From an uncultured Roseibium sp. (lineage in GTDB: Bacteria; Pseudomonadota; Alphaproteobacteria; Rhizobiales; Stappiaceae), in NCBI RefSeq assembly GCF_963669205.1, contig NZ_OY769915.1:3012001-3076000 (forward strand): a stretch of 64,000 bases of DNA, given 5' to 3'. Position numbers and translations under genes: made by a program. Of this stretch, positions 8,361 to 16,540 are shown in pieces. Each line of letters starts with the position of its first letter. The first letter of the stretch is position 1. The notes beneath the pieces were generated by a model, which saw only the letters and a program-made list of their open reading frames with translations, was not told the origin of the DNA and did no database searches.

Positions 8361-8989
8361 TCTGCGTCGACATAAAGGCAAAGAACTATGGCGCATCCCC
8401 AATTCTGAAAGATGTCGCCTTCAAGGTGCCGAATGGTGGTTGTCTCGCAATTCTCGGAAAGTCGGGTGTTGGCAAATCGACCCTGTTGCGTCTCGTTGCC
8501 GGTCTGGACCGGGACTACGAAGGGACGGTTCGGTGCCCCGGGAGAATGGCCTTTGTTTTCCAGGAGCCGACGCTGTTGCCGTGGCGGACAGCACTGGACA
8601 ATATCCTGATCGTTCATCCGGAGCTTTCGGGAGACGCCGCGCGCGACATGCTGGCGAATGTCGGTATTGCCGACAAGATAGACCTGTTTCCGAGGCAGAT
8701 GTCGCTTGGCCAGCAGCGCCGGTTGTCGCTTGCGCGCGCCTTTGCAGGCTGCCCGGAACTGCTGATCCTCGACGAACCGTTCGCCTCGCTCGACGGGAAA
8801 ACCGCGGCTGCGATGATCGCATTGACGAAACGTCTGATCGGCGAAAACGCCCAGTCGACCCTGTTCGTTACCCACAGCAATGAAGAAGCGGTTGAACTGG
8901 CCGACAGCACGCTGCTGCTCGCCGGCACACCCGCAACCGTCGTCAGGAACAAGACATTGGTTCAATATCAAAGGGAGAAAGCATCATGA
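8357..8989 (+). CDS. ABC transporter ATPase (SsuB-like)
   Basis: Cytoplasmic ATPase of 210 residues, short for the family. The Walker A is GKSGVGKST, the signature is MSLGQQRRLSLARA, the Walker B is LLILDEPFASLD, and the H-loop His lies in VTHS. The ATG at 8357 overlaps the permease stop by four bases (ATGA), and its own stop overlaps the next gene in the same way. It powers the importer formed by the two preceding genes. Confidence 0.85.
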   Translation: MICVDIKAKNYGASPILKDVAFKVPNGGCLAILGKSGVGKSTLLRLVAGLDRDYEGTVRCPGRMAFVFQEPTLLPWRTALDNILIVHPELSGDAARDMLANVGIADKIDLFPRQMSLGQQRRLSLARAFAGCPELLILDEPFASLDGKTAAAMIALTKRLIGENAQSTLFVTHSNEEAVELADSTLLLAGTPATVVRNKTLVQYQREKAS

Positions 8990-9417
8990 AAAAACTAGCC
9001 GGACTGTCCATTGCACTTTGCATGCTGGCAGCACCCACTATCGCGCACGAATTCGGTTTCGCCGGAATTCTCGACAAATCGAACCGGGAAGAATTGCCGG
9101 AACTCATCCTGTCCTCCGGCAAACCCATCGCGGATGCGCCGCTCATCTTGAAATCAGGCACGATGTACGAGGTGGAAATCGTTTCGGACGGCAGTGCGGA
9201 GCTTGCACTGGAAGGGCCCGGTTTCTTCCGGGCGATCTGGGTCAACGAGGTCGTGATCAATGGTCTCGAGGTGCGGCCCTTCGGACTGGAAAGTGTCGAG
9301 TTTGATGATGCCGGCACCATGGAAATCGAGTTCCTGGCTATCAAGCCCGGCCGGTATTTCCTGCGCCAGCCCGGCTCCAAAGGCGAAAATCAGCGGGTCG
9401 AAATCACGATCCAGTAG
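8986..9417 (+). CDS. Small exported protein translationally coupled to the xox-region ABC transporter
   Basis: Exported protein of 143 residues; residues 1-20 are a clear signal peptide ending TIAHE. The mature part is beta-rich and acidic (LILKSGTMYEVEIVSDG, FFRAIWVNEVVING, GRYFLRQPG), reminiscent of cupredoxin-like or other small beta-sandwich domains. The Cys/His/Met pattern of a type I copper site is not present. It starts as ATGA on the ATPase stop, so it is made with the transporter. I do not recognise the family. It may be an accessory ligand-binding or periplasmic chaperone component. Confidence 0.65.
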   Translation: MKKLAGLSIALCMLAAPTIAHEFGFAGILDKSNREELPELILSSGKPIADAPLILKSGTMYEVEIVSDGSAELALEGPGFFRAIWVNEVVINGLEVRPFGLESVEFDDAGTMEIEFLAIKPGRYFLRQPGSKGENQRVEITIQ

Positions 9418-9784
9418 GGTCGACCGGCCAGTCATCGGTCCATACAACCGGTGTTTCAACCTTACCGTGGTCCTTGCATGGAACGATCCTGCCGTTGGAA
9501 GAGGGATGACCCGGTTGTGTCCGGTCGAGAGAACCACACACTTTCGATTGTTGCCAGGTCGGGATACGATTTTTCTCCTAGAATTGTCGTCCCGGTTTGC
9601 CGCATGCGCGGCAAGACCGGGAACCGGTATTCCTTTGACTGGACGATAAGAAAGAAGGAGTTACTGGTTTCCAGCCCTCCGCTGCTCTTCAGCCGGAATG
9701 ACACGTTCATTGACTGCGGATTGCCTAAATAGATCTTTGCCGGTTAAACCGCACAGCAAACGGCCCCGCGGGAACGGACGGCGG
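9418..9784. other. Intergenic region between xox cluster and catabolic region
   Basis: This 367-bp gap between convergent genes has no convincing coding frame. It contains the repeat-like element at 9583-9705 and otherwise no recognisable promoter or RNA. Confidence 0.6.
9583..9705. repeat. Putative interspersed repeat (REP/MITE-like element)
   Basis: The left end TGTCGTCCCGG and right end CCGGAATGACA are imperfect inverted copies (9 of 11 positions). The left end continues into a hairpin in which CCCGGT pairs with ACCGGG around an inner TTGCCGC/GCGGCAA stem. The GTCRTYCCGG type of end resembles short non-coding repeats scattered through alphaproteobacterial genomes. Only one copy is seen in this window. 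Confidence 0.45.
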
Positions 9785-10771
9785 TCAGAACAGAATGCGT
9801 CCGTTTTCGACAACCATGCGATCATCCAGAAAAACTGTCGGGTTCAGCACAACGAGATCTATATGAACGTTGCTCTGGACCGTGCCGCCGTAATAGACAT
9901 TATCGCCGATCGCGATGTGGACCTGGCCCTGCCGCTTCTTGACTTCCTGAAAAATTCCGTCAGGACGGGATGAGGGATTGAGGCCGATACCAAATTCCGC
10001 AATGTTGTCGGCGTGGGGAACCGTTGAGACTATTTTTCTGAGTTCGTCGGCCTGCGGGCAATCCCCCGTAACCTCGACAACCTTTCCCATCTCGACACGG
10101 ATCTTGATCGGCACATCCGGTTTTCCGACGATCGCGGCCGGCCCATCCACGACGAATATGCCGTTTGCCTGTCCCTCGATGGGGCGCGAGGACACTTCCC
10201 CGTCCGGCAAGCCTGCCATGTATCCCGCTTCACGCACATAGCCGCACTCGATGATCACATCGTCAAATGCGATGGGCGCTTGTATGTCGGTTCCAGCTTC
10301 GGACGTGATCCGCATCTCCCGGCTGTTGCGCCAGATCTCGGCCAGGGTGTCTCCTTTTTCCCTTACGGCGGCATAGTCGGCGGCGGCCCCGCCGGCGGTG
10401 AGGGTATCCAGATCACGCATAGCCAGGGACATGACACGCAGGCGTTTTGCCGCCAGCAACTGTTTCACCTTCGCAGCATAGACAGGTGCGCCGCTGGACT
10501 TCGTCAGGCCGATCAGAACATCTGCCAGCTCCAGACCATGCTCGATGACGGGATTCATCAGGTTCTTGTTCGCAGCCGACCGGGAAGGTTGCAGCAAGAC
10601 GGCATATTCGGCTCCGATCTTGCGCATGGCCTTCTGAAGCGCCGCTATCATTTCAGGCGGGCTGTCCTCGTCGCACATGATGGCGACCTGTTCCGTGGCT
10701 TTCACGGCCATGAGTTCGTTGGCAATCTTGTCGGCCGCTTCTTCTGGCGACAGTCTCTTGTCGTCCGCCAT
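9785..10771 (-). CDS. M29 aminopeptidase / NicX-like metalloprotein
   Basis: Cytoplasmic protein of 328 residues from the M29 (thermophilic aminopeptidase) superfamily, which also includes the ring-cleaving 2,5-dihydroxypyridine dioxygenase NicX. Visible metal-site elements are GEV (Glu192), EFGIGLNP (Glu259), HIAIG (His285) and HID (His303, Asp305). It lies 3 bases after a cupin gene on the same strand and may be controlled by the LysR protein upstream. Either a peptidase or an Fe(II) dioxygenase is possible; the neighbouring amidohydrolase and amidase favour an amide or N-heterocycle pathway. Confidence 0.7.
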   Translation of the reverse strand: MADDKRLSPEEAADKIANELMAVKATEQVAIMCDEDSPPEMIAALQKAMRKIGAEYAVLLQPSRSAANKNLMNPVIEHGLELADVLIGLTKSSGAPVYAAKVKQLLAAKRLRVMSLAMRDLDTLTAGGAAADYAAVREKGDTLAEIWRNSREMRITSEAGTDIQAPIAFDDVIIECGYVREAGYMAGLPDGEVSSRPIEGQANGIFVVDGPAAIVGKPDVPIKIRVEMGKVVEVTGDCPQADELRKIVSTVPHADNIAEFGIGLNPSSRPDGIFQEVKKRQGQVHIAIGDNVYYGGTVQSNVHIDLVVLNPTVFLDDRMVVENGRILF

Positions 10772-10774
10772 TTC

Positions 10775-11173
10775 CTAGAACTCCGCAGCCTGAAGGTTTG
10801 TTGCCGGCAAAATATCAGCTTCACTCAGCCGGGGCATGTACATGACGATGATGTTCGCTCCACCATGCGAAACCACTTCAACACGGTGCTCCAAGCCTTT
10901 GGGAATGAATATGAACTGCCCCGGGTGCATGACAACGCTATCCTCGGCGCCAAAGATTTTCAGTTCACCGGACAATATGTAAACCATTTGATCCGAGACC
11001 GCATGGAAATGCGGGTCGGCGCCGCCACCGTGGCCGAGAAATCCATGAATGACTTCGATGTCCGAAGGATTTTCGTGCCTTGGCCACAATCGGTGGTTCA
11101 GCGTTTTCGCGTGCCTTGGAGGCGAAAATGAGCCCAGATTTGCAGGGTCCACAAGAAGATCGGATAGTTTCAT
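10775..11173 (-). CDS. Cupin-domain protein
   Basis: Small cytoplasmic protein of 132 residues with one conserved cupin barrel. Motif 1 is seen as PHFHAVSDQMVYILSGEL and motif 2 as PGQFIFIPKGLEHRVEV, giving the usual His/Glu-type metal ligands. It is co-oriented with the M29-like gene and separated from it by 3 bases. The function may be a metal-dependent isomerase or dioxygenase, or a sensing protein; the substrate is unknown. Confidence 0.75.
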   Translation of the reverse strand: MKLSDLLVDPANLGSFSPPRHAKTLNHRLWPRHENPSDIEVIHGFLGHGGGADPHFHAVSDQMVYILSGELKIFGAEDSVVMHPGQFIFIPKGLEHRVEVVSHGGANIIVMYMPRLSEADILPATNLQAAEF

Positions 11174-11307
11174 GACGAAGTCTTGTCTGTCAAATGAGCG
11201 AAGCCTTTGAACTTCGGTGCGTTCAACAGGAAAGTAAGACGAACACGGATATCGAGTGTATCAATATTATCGAATGTCTTGTTCAGTTTTTCTAACTTCG
11301 AGCGAGT

Positions 11308-12201
11308 TTACATTTGTTCGATGGAGTCAAACAGCGTTGCACGAAGCATCTCGGCTGCCGGCGAAAGCGAACGCCCCCGGACAGTGAGAAATCCCACTTC
11401 ACGTGTCAGTTCCGGTTCGGCCAGCGGCACGGAGACGAGAGACTCATGATCGGGGCAGGCTGACCTTGGCAAAGCCGAAACACCGAACTGTTTTTCAACC
11501 AGACCCCAAAGCGTTCCAAGTTGAGAAACTTCGTGGACAGGGCTTGGCATCAGCTCGGCAATCGCACTCGAAGATCTGAGTTGTTGACCGACATTGGTTT
11601 CGGAACTCAGGGAAATGTAGCTGAATTCATGCAGGTCCTGCCAGCATACCGGCTCGGACCGGGAGGCAAGGGGATGGTCCCTTGGGCACAACAGGCAATA
11701 GTTTTCCTGAAACAGCGGCTCGAAATTAAGTTCCGGGCTGCGAACGGGACCACCGGCTATTCCAAAGTCCGCGTCGTGGTCCAGGACAAGATGTTCCACG
11801 CTTGATCCGGTGCCATCGCGGATCGTCACCTGTATATCCGGGTATTTTTCCTTGAAACTCAGGATCACGGACGGAAGTATGTTGATCGCAATGGAAGCGA
11901 GGCTCGCGATCTTTACGCGCCCTTTGCTGAGCTGCCCCTGGCTGGACACCTCCTGGAAGGTCATTTCCATTTCCTGCAGCCATCTCTGGATACGCGGATA
12001 GAGCTGCTCGCCTATCATCGTGAGCTGCATGTGGCGTGTCGTTCGATCAATGAGCCTTGTTGAAAGAACATCTTCCAACTGACTGATATTCTGGCTCAGA
12101 GCCGACGGAGAGATACACAATTCATCCGCCGCAAGCGCGAAGCTGCCAAGCCGCGAAACACTCTCAAACGCACGGAGATGTCGGATCGTTGGATAAATCA
12201 T
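11308..12201 (-). CDS. LysR-family transcriptional regulator
   Basis: DNA-binding regulator of 297 residues. The N-terminal winged helix-turn-helix (residues about 5-64: FALAADELCISPSALSQNISQLED) is followed by a LysR co-inducer domain. It is transcribed away from the amidohydrolase gene at 12268 across a 66-bp gap, the classical LysR arrangement, and towards the cupin/M29-like pair. It probably regulates both sides, with an amide, peptide or pathway intermediate as inducer. Confidence 0.88.
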   Translation of the reverse strand: MIYPTIRHLRAFESVSRLGSFALAADELCISPSALSQNISQLEDVLSTRLIDRTTRHMQLTMIGEQLYPRIQRWLQEMEMTFQEVSSQGQLSKGRVKIASLASIAINILPSVILSFKEKYPDIQVTIRDGTGSSVEHLVLDHDADFGIAGGPVRSPELNFEPLFQENYCLLCPRDHPLASRSEPVCWQDLHEFSYISLSSETNVGQQLRSSSAIAELMPSPVHEVSQLGTLWGLVEKQFGVSALPRSACPDHESLVSVPLAEPELTREVGFLTVRGRSLSPAAEMLRATLFDSIEQM

Positions 12202-12267
12202 GATTACTTCATAATAACTCTTAATTTTTAATTTTACAAATTAATTGCGGTTGACTGTACTGAACGC
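12202..12267. promoter_or_regulatory. Divergent LysR/amidohydrolase promoter region
   Basis: A very AT-rich 66-bp gap between divergent start codons, with runs of TTTTTAATTTT and CAAATTAATTG. Its position fits the operator of the LysR regulator. No exact T-N11-A site can be singled out by eye. Confidence 0.4.
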
Positions 12268-13476
12268 ATGATGCTGATAAAAAATGCTACGCTCTACGCG
12301 CCGGACTTTCGCGGCCTTGCCGATCTCCTCATCATTGGCGAAAAGATTGCCCAGGTTTCCGCGCCTGGCGAAGCGACGCCACTACCCGGCACGAAGGTGA
12401 TCGATGCGCAGGGTCGCGCGGTCGGTCCCGGCTTCATCGACAACCATGTTCATGTCCTCGGCGGCGGCGGCGGACTGGGCTTCCGGTCACGCGTGCCTGA
12501 ACTGCAGACAAGTCAACTGACCCGGGTCGGAACGACAACTGTCATCGGCATGCTGGGGTATGATCAGTCGACCAAGGACATGCGTGGACTTCTGGGCAAG
12601 ACCAAGGGCTTTATCGGCGACGGGATCTCTGCTTATGCGCTGACCGGCGCCACTTTGAGGCATCCGGTTCCGACGCTGACAGGGGATCTGTGTGACGACA
12701 TCGCCTTCATCGATTCCATTATCGGCGTCGGCGAGATCTCAATTTCCGAGCTGGGCTACGGATATGACAGTCTCGGGCCGGGCGCGCAGTACATCGCCGA
12801 AACCCTGGTGCAGTCCCTGCTGGTCGGGCGTCTGGCAGGGAAGGGCGGCATATTGTGTCTTCAGGTGCCACCCTATTTCGAGCAGTGTCTGAAACCGCTG
12901 TTTGCAATGCTTGACAAAAGCCACGTCCCGATCGAGCAGATGGTTCCGTCACACGTCAATCAGACCGATGGCTACATGGCGGACGCGATCACGTGGGGCA
13001 ATCGTGGTGGCTGGGTGGATGTCGGCGCAAATTACCGGCCTGACAACCACTACGCTCGCTCGACGCAACCTGCCGAAGCTGTCACGCAACTGATCGAGGC
13101 CGGAGTGCCGATGCACAAGATCCTGATAAGCTCGGACGGCAATGGCGCGCCTCCGAAAGAGGAAAAGGGAGAAGCAGTCCCGACCCGCGCCAACTACGGA
13201 CACGTCGGAAGCCTGCACATGGTTTGGCGGCAGTTGATCGAACAGGATCGTCTCAAGCCGGAAGAGGCGCTGACCCTCGTCACAAGCAATGTGGCAACGG
13301 CATACCACCTCAAACAAAAGGGGCGCGTCGATGTGGGAATGGACGCAGATCTGGTATTTTTCGACGAGAATTGGAACATCGATACCGTAATCGCGCGTGG
13401 CAGGGTCATGGTCGAAGAGCGTGAAATAAAGGCGCGTGGCATGTTTGAGACGACAATTCTCGAAGGTCTCAAATGA
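12268..13476 (+). CDS. Isoaspartyl-dipeptidase-like amidohydrolase with altered metal site
   Basis: Amidohydrolase-superfamily protein of 402 residues that aligns throughout with IadA (beta-aspartyl dipeptidase). The shared elements are HVHVLGGGGG (His60, His62), the VPSHVN segment (His229), the SSDGNG segment (Asp290) and a C-terminal GKG/MDADL-type barrel edge. Two usual metal ligands look different: the carbamylated Lys region reads GVGEIS (Glu156 nearby), and the His of FHMG is replaced by Gln199. It may be a mononuclear variant acting on another N-acyl or amide substrate. It is divergent from the LysR gene and followed by an amidase. Confidence 0.75.
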   Translation: MMLIKNATLYAPDFRGLADLLIIGEKIAQVSAPGEATPLPGTKVIDAQGRAVGPGFIDNHVHVLGGGGGLGFRSRVPELQTSQLTRVGTTTVIGMLGYDQSTKDMRGLLGKTKGFIGDGISAYALTGATLRHPVPTLTGDLCDDIAFIDSIIGVGEISISELGYGYDSLGPGAQYIAETLVQSLLVGRLAGKGGILCLQVPPYFEQCLKPLFAMLDKSHVPIEQMVPSHVNQTDGYMADAITWGNRGGWVDVGANYRPDNHYARSTQPAEAVTQLIEAGVPMHKILISSDGNGAPPKEEKGEAVPTRANYGHVGSLHMVWRQLIEQDRLKPEEALTLVTSNVATAYHLKQKGRVDVGMDADLVFFDENWNIDTVIARGRVMVEEREIKARGMFETTILEGLK

Positions 13477-13501
13477 TCCGAACTGTCTTCAGAGGTCATC
13501 C

Positions 13502-14884
13502 TTGTCGCTGAGCAACACCGTTGAAAAACTTGCCCGCAGAGAGATTTCATCCAGTGAGATCACGGATATCTGCCTGGCAAAAATCGCCGAGTTGGATGGG
13601 AAACTCGGCGCCTTTGTTTCCGTGTTTGAAAAAGAGGCGCGTGATGCGGCAAGAACCGCAGACGCTCTTCGGTCCAAGGGCGCCGAAGTTGGCCCCCTGC
13701 ATGGAATTCCGGTCGCGGTGAAAGACCTGTTCCACGTCAGGGGACATGAAACGCGGGCCGGGACACGAAGCCATTCGATACCGCCGGACCTGGCGACCGC
13801 TGCGGCTGTCCGGAAACTGACCGATGCAGGCATGATCGTGATCGGCAAAACGCATACGGATGAGTTCGCCTACGGTGCCTGGGGCGTGAACAGGTTATAC
13901 AGCTCTCCCTGGAATCCATACGACATGGAAACGCACCGGGTTGCCGGAGGGTCCAGCAGTGGATCGGCGGTCGCTGTCAGCGCGGGACTGGTCCCGTTCG
14001 CTCTCGGGTCTGATACGGGTGGCTCTGCGAGGGTGCCGGCCTCCTTTTGCGGCTGTGTTGGTGTGAAACCATCGTTCGGATCGATTGACAGGAAAGGCAT
14101 GGTTCCCCTCAGTCCAAGTCTGGATGTCGTCGGATTTTTTGCCAACACCATTGGCGATGCAGCCTTGCTGTTTGACGTGCTGGCGGATGCAGACAAAGCC
14201 GGCGCAAAGCCAAAAACGCGCGGTGGCGGCGAACGGAGAGGGCGGAAAGTTCAAAACCTCGAAGGCGTGTGCATCGGGTTCCTTCCAACGCAGTTTCTTC
14301 AGAACGTGAACAGCGACATCTTGCGGCTCTATGAAATGTCGCTGGATGCGCTGAGATCATCCGGAGCGACGATGACGGAGTTTCGGCCACCGCGGCCGTT
14401 CAGTGCCTACCTGACCGACACGGTCAGCCTCGTGAGCGCGGAAATCTACACCACGTTTGGGCAACTGGCGGAGAAACTCGACAGCGAAATGCAGCCTTTC
14501 ATCCGGGAACGCATTCTGGATGGCAAGGCTGTTTCCGCGGCGCACTACTCGGTCCTGTTGAACCGCCGCAACGATGCGATTGCGGAAATGCGCCTCGCCA
14601 TGGACGACTTTGACGCACTCGTGACGCCCACGTGTGCCGGCGCCGCGATTCCCGTGGCCGAAGTTGATTTGACCGCACCGGCAACACCTTTTGCGCGATT
14701 CGTGAATTATCTGGATCTTGCCGGTCTGTCCTTGCCTTGCGGATTGACCCGTGCCGGTCTGCCGGCCGGGGTGCAAGTCGTCGTCAAGCGTTTCGACGAT
14801 CGCAGGATGTTCGAAGTCGGCGCCTGCATTGAGAAAACCTTGGGCAAGCTGCAGCCATCAGCCCTGGGGAACGTGTGGCGTTGA
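13502..14884 (+). CDS. Amidase-signature family hydrolase
   Basis: Cytoplasmic amidase of about 460 residues. The Ser-cisSer-Lys triad elements are present: AVKD (Lys), GSDTGGS (cis-Ser) and GGSSSGSA (Ser-rich amidase signature). It hydrolyses an amide, carbamate or allophanate-type bond. The likely start is TTG at 13502, with AGAGG seven bases upstream. An ATG at 13436 would overlap the preceding gene by 41 bases. It follows the amidohydrolase gene and probably shares its transcript; its end overlaps the convergent ABC ATPase by 27 bases. Confidence 0.85.
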   Translation: MSLSNTVEKLARREISSSEITDICLAKIAELDGKLGAFVSVFEKEARDAARTADALRSKGAEVGPLHGIPVAVKDLFHVRGHETRAGTRSHSIPPDLATAAAVRKLTDAGMIVIGKTHTDEFAYGAWGVNRLYSSPWNPYDMETHRVAGGSSSGSAVAVSAGLVPFALGSDTGGSARVPASFCGCVGVKPSFGSIDRKGMVPLSPSLDVVGFFANTIGDAALLFDVLADADKAGAKPKTRGGGERRGRKVQNLEGVCIGFLPTQFLQNVNSDILRLYEMSLDALRSSGATMTEFRPPRPFSAYLTDTVSLVSAEIYTTFGQLAEKLDSEMQPFIRERILDGKAVSAAHYSVLLNRRNDAIAEMRLAMDDFDALVTPTCAGAAIPVAEVDLTAPATPFARFVNYLDLAGLSLPCGLTRAGLPAGVQVVVKRFDDRRMFEVGACIEKTLGKLQPSALGNVWR

Positions 14885-16537
14885 CTGCTCAAGTCTCGCG
14901 GAAACCGTGTCCTCCAGCCACCCAAGCCGCATTTCCGGTACCGAACTGATCAACAGTTTCGTGTAGGGGTGTTGCGGCTGCTTCAATATTTGCTGGGTCG
15001 GACCTTTTTCAACGATCTGCCCTGAATTCATGACCACGATGTCGCCGGCAAGGGACGCGACTGTGGACAGGTCGTGACTGATAAAGACAATGGAAATACC
15101 GATTTCCCGCTGAAGCCGTTTAAGCAGTTCGATGACATTCCCGCCGACAATCGTATCAAGGGCCGAAGTGACCTCGTCGCAAAGAATGATTTCCGGCTCA
15201 GCAGCCAGCGAGCGTGCCAGGTTTACACGTTGTTTCTGGCCTCCGGACAGTGCGTCGGGATACCGGCTCGCGAACTCCGGGGTCAAGTCAACCAGGCGCA
15301 GCAGTTCATCCACGCGCGCTCGCTTGTCTTTGCCCTTGAGGCCGAGATAAAACTCCAGGGGCCGGCCGATGATATCGCCGACGCGTTGCCGCGGATTGAG
15401 CGCGGTGTCCGCCATCTGATAGACAAACTGGATCTTTCTCAACTGGTCGATCGAACGTCGCCGGTAGGACGGTTCGAGTTCGCGACCATCGAGGAGAAGA
15501 GCCCCCTCGGAAGGAGGAAGCAGGCCGGCGTAGACCCTTGCCAATGTCGATTTCCCGCTTCCCGATTCCCCGATGACCCCTACGGTCGACCGTTTTGGAA
15601 CGGCGAAGTCGATGTTTTCCAGAACATTGACGGCGGGCTTGCCATTCCAGGCTTTTCCATATCCGGCGGAAACATCGAGCATCGCGGCGACATCTTCTGT
15701 TTTTTTGTTACCGCCTTGGCTTTCTTGTTCGACCGTATCGGGATCCCAGGGTTTTGCAGCCGCCATGAGCCGTTTTGTATAGCTGTGCTTCGGGTTGTTT
15801 ATGATGGCCTCGGCCGGGCCTCTTTCCAAAACCTCACCACCGTACAGGACAACGATATAGTCTGCGATCTGTGCCACGACGGCGAGGTCATGACTGACAT
15901 AGATGGCAGCAGCACCCTCGTCGTGAATGACCTTCTTGAACGCTTTGAGGACCTCGATCTGGGTCGTGACGTCAAGTGCCGTTGTCGGCTCGTCCAGAAC
16001 GAGCAGATCCGGCTTGCCGCAAAGCGCCATTGCCGCCATCAGCCGTTGCAATTGACCGCCGGAAACCTGGTGCGGATAGCGGTCTCCGATCGTCTCGGGG
16101 TTCGGCAGATCGAGCGACTTGTAGAGTTCCAGGGCTCTTGCATCGGCGTCTTGGCGGGACATCAGATTACGGGTCACGGAAGCTTCGACAACCTGTTCAT
16201 TGATCTTGATGGACGGATTGAACGTCGCCGCAGCACTTTGTGCAAGGTAGGCGACCTTGCGCCCTCGCAAAGGGCGCAATTCAGCCGTGGTTTTCCGGCA
16301 AAGGTCGTCGCCGAGCAAACGTGCCTGGCCGCCTGAGAACTTCAAGCCAGGCTTGCAGTAGCCGAGCGCAGACAGGGAGATGGTCGTCTTGCCAGAACCG
16401 GATTCCCCGATCAGCGCAACCACCTTGCCTTTCGGAACCTGAAAATCCACGCCCTTGACGATTTCCAGTTCGCTTCCGTCTGATTGCGGTGCGCTTACGC
16501 GCAGTTGCTGTGCTTCGAAAACAATATCTGTCGACAT
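14858..16537 (-). CDS. Fused dual-ATPase subunit of a dipeptide/opine-type ABC importer
   Basis: Protein of 559 residues with two complete ATPase domains in one chain, GsiA/DppDF-like. Domain 1 spans about 5-260 (Walker A GESGSGKTT, signature VSGGQLQRLMAA, Walker B LLVLDEPTTALD). Domain 2 spans about 290-540 (Walker A GESGSGKST, signature LSGGQKQRVNLARS, Walker B IILCDEVTSALD). It is the last gene of the operon binding protein, two permeases, ATPase on the minus strand. Confidence 0.9.
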   Translation of the reverse strand: MSTDIVFEAQQLRVSAPQSDGSELEIVKGVDFQVPKGKVVALIGESGSGKTTISLSALGYCKPGLKFSGGQARLLGDDLCRKTTAELRPLRGRKVAYLAQSAAATFNPSIKINEQVVEASVTRNLMSRQDADARALELYKSLDLPNPETIGDRYPHQVSGGQLQRLMAAMALCGKPDLLVLDEPTTALDVTTQIEVLKAFKKVIHDEGAAAIYVSHDLAVVAQIADYIVVLYGGEVLERGPAEAIINNPKHSYTKRLMAAAKPWDPDTVEQESQGGNKKTEDVAAMLDVSAGYGKAWNGKPAVNVLENIDFAVPKRSTVGVIGESGSGKSTLARVYAGLLPPSEGALLLDGRELEPSYRRRSIDQLRKIQFVYQMADTALNPRQRVGDIIGRPLEFYLGLKGKDKRARVDELLRLVDLTPEFASRYPDALSGGQKQRVNLARSLAAEPEIILCDEVTSALDTIVGGNVIELLKRLQREIGISIVFISHDLSTVASLAGDIVVMNSGQIVEKGPTQQILKQPQHPYTKLLISSVPEMRLGWLEDTVSARLEQSTPHVPQG

Positions 16538-16540
16538 GTT

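Noticed and set aside
15074..16336. A 420-codon plus-strand frame opposite the ABC ATPase
   Set aside because: The minus-strand frame shows two complete ATPase domains; the plus frame is a shadow.
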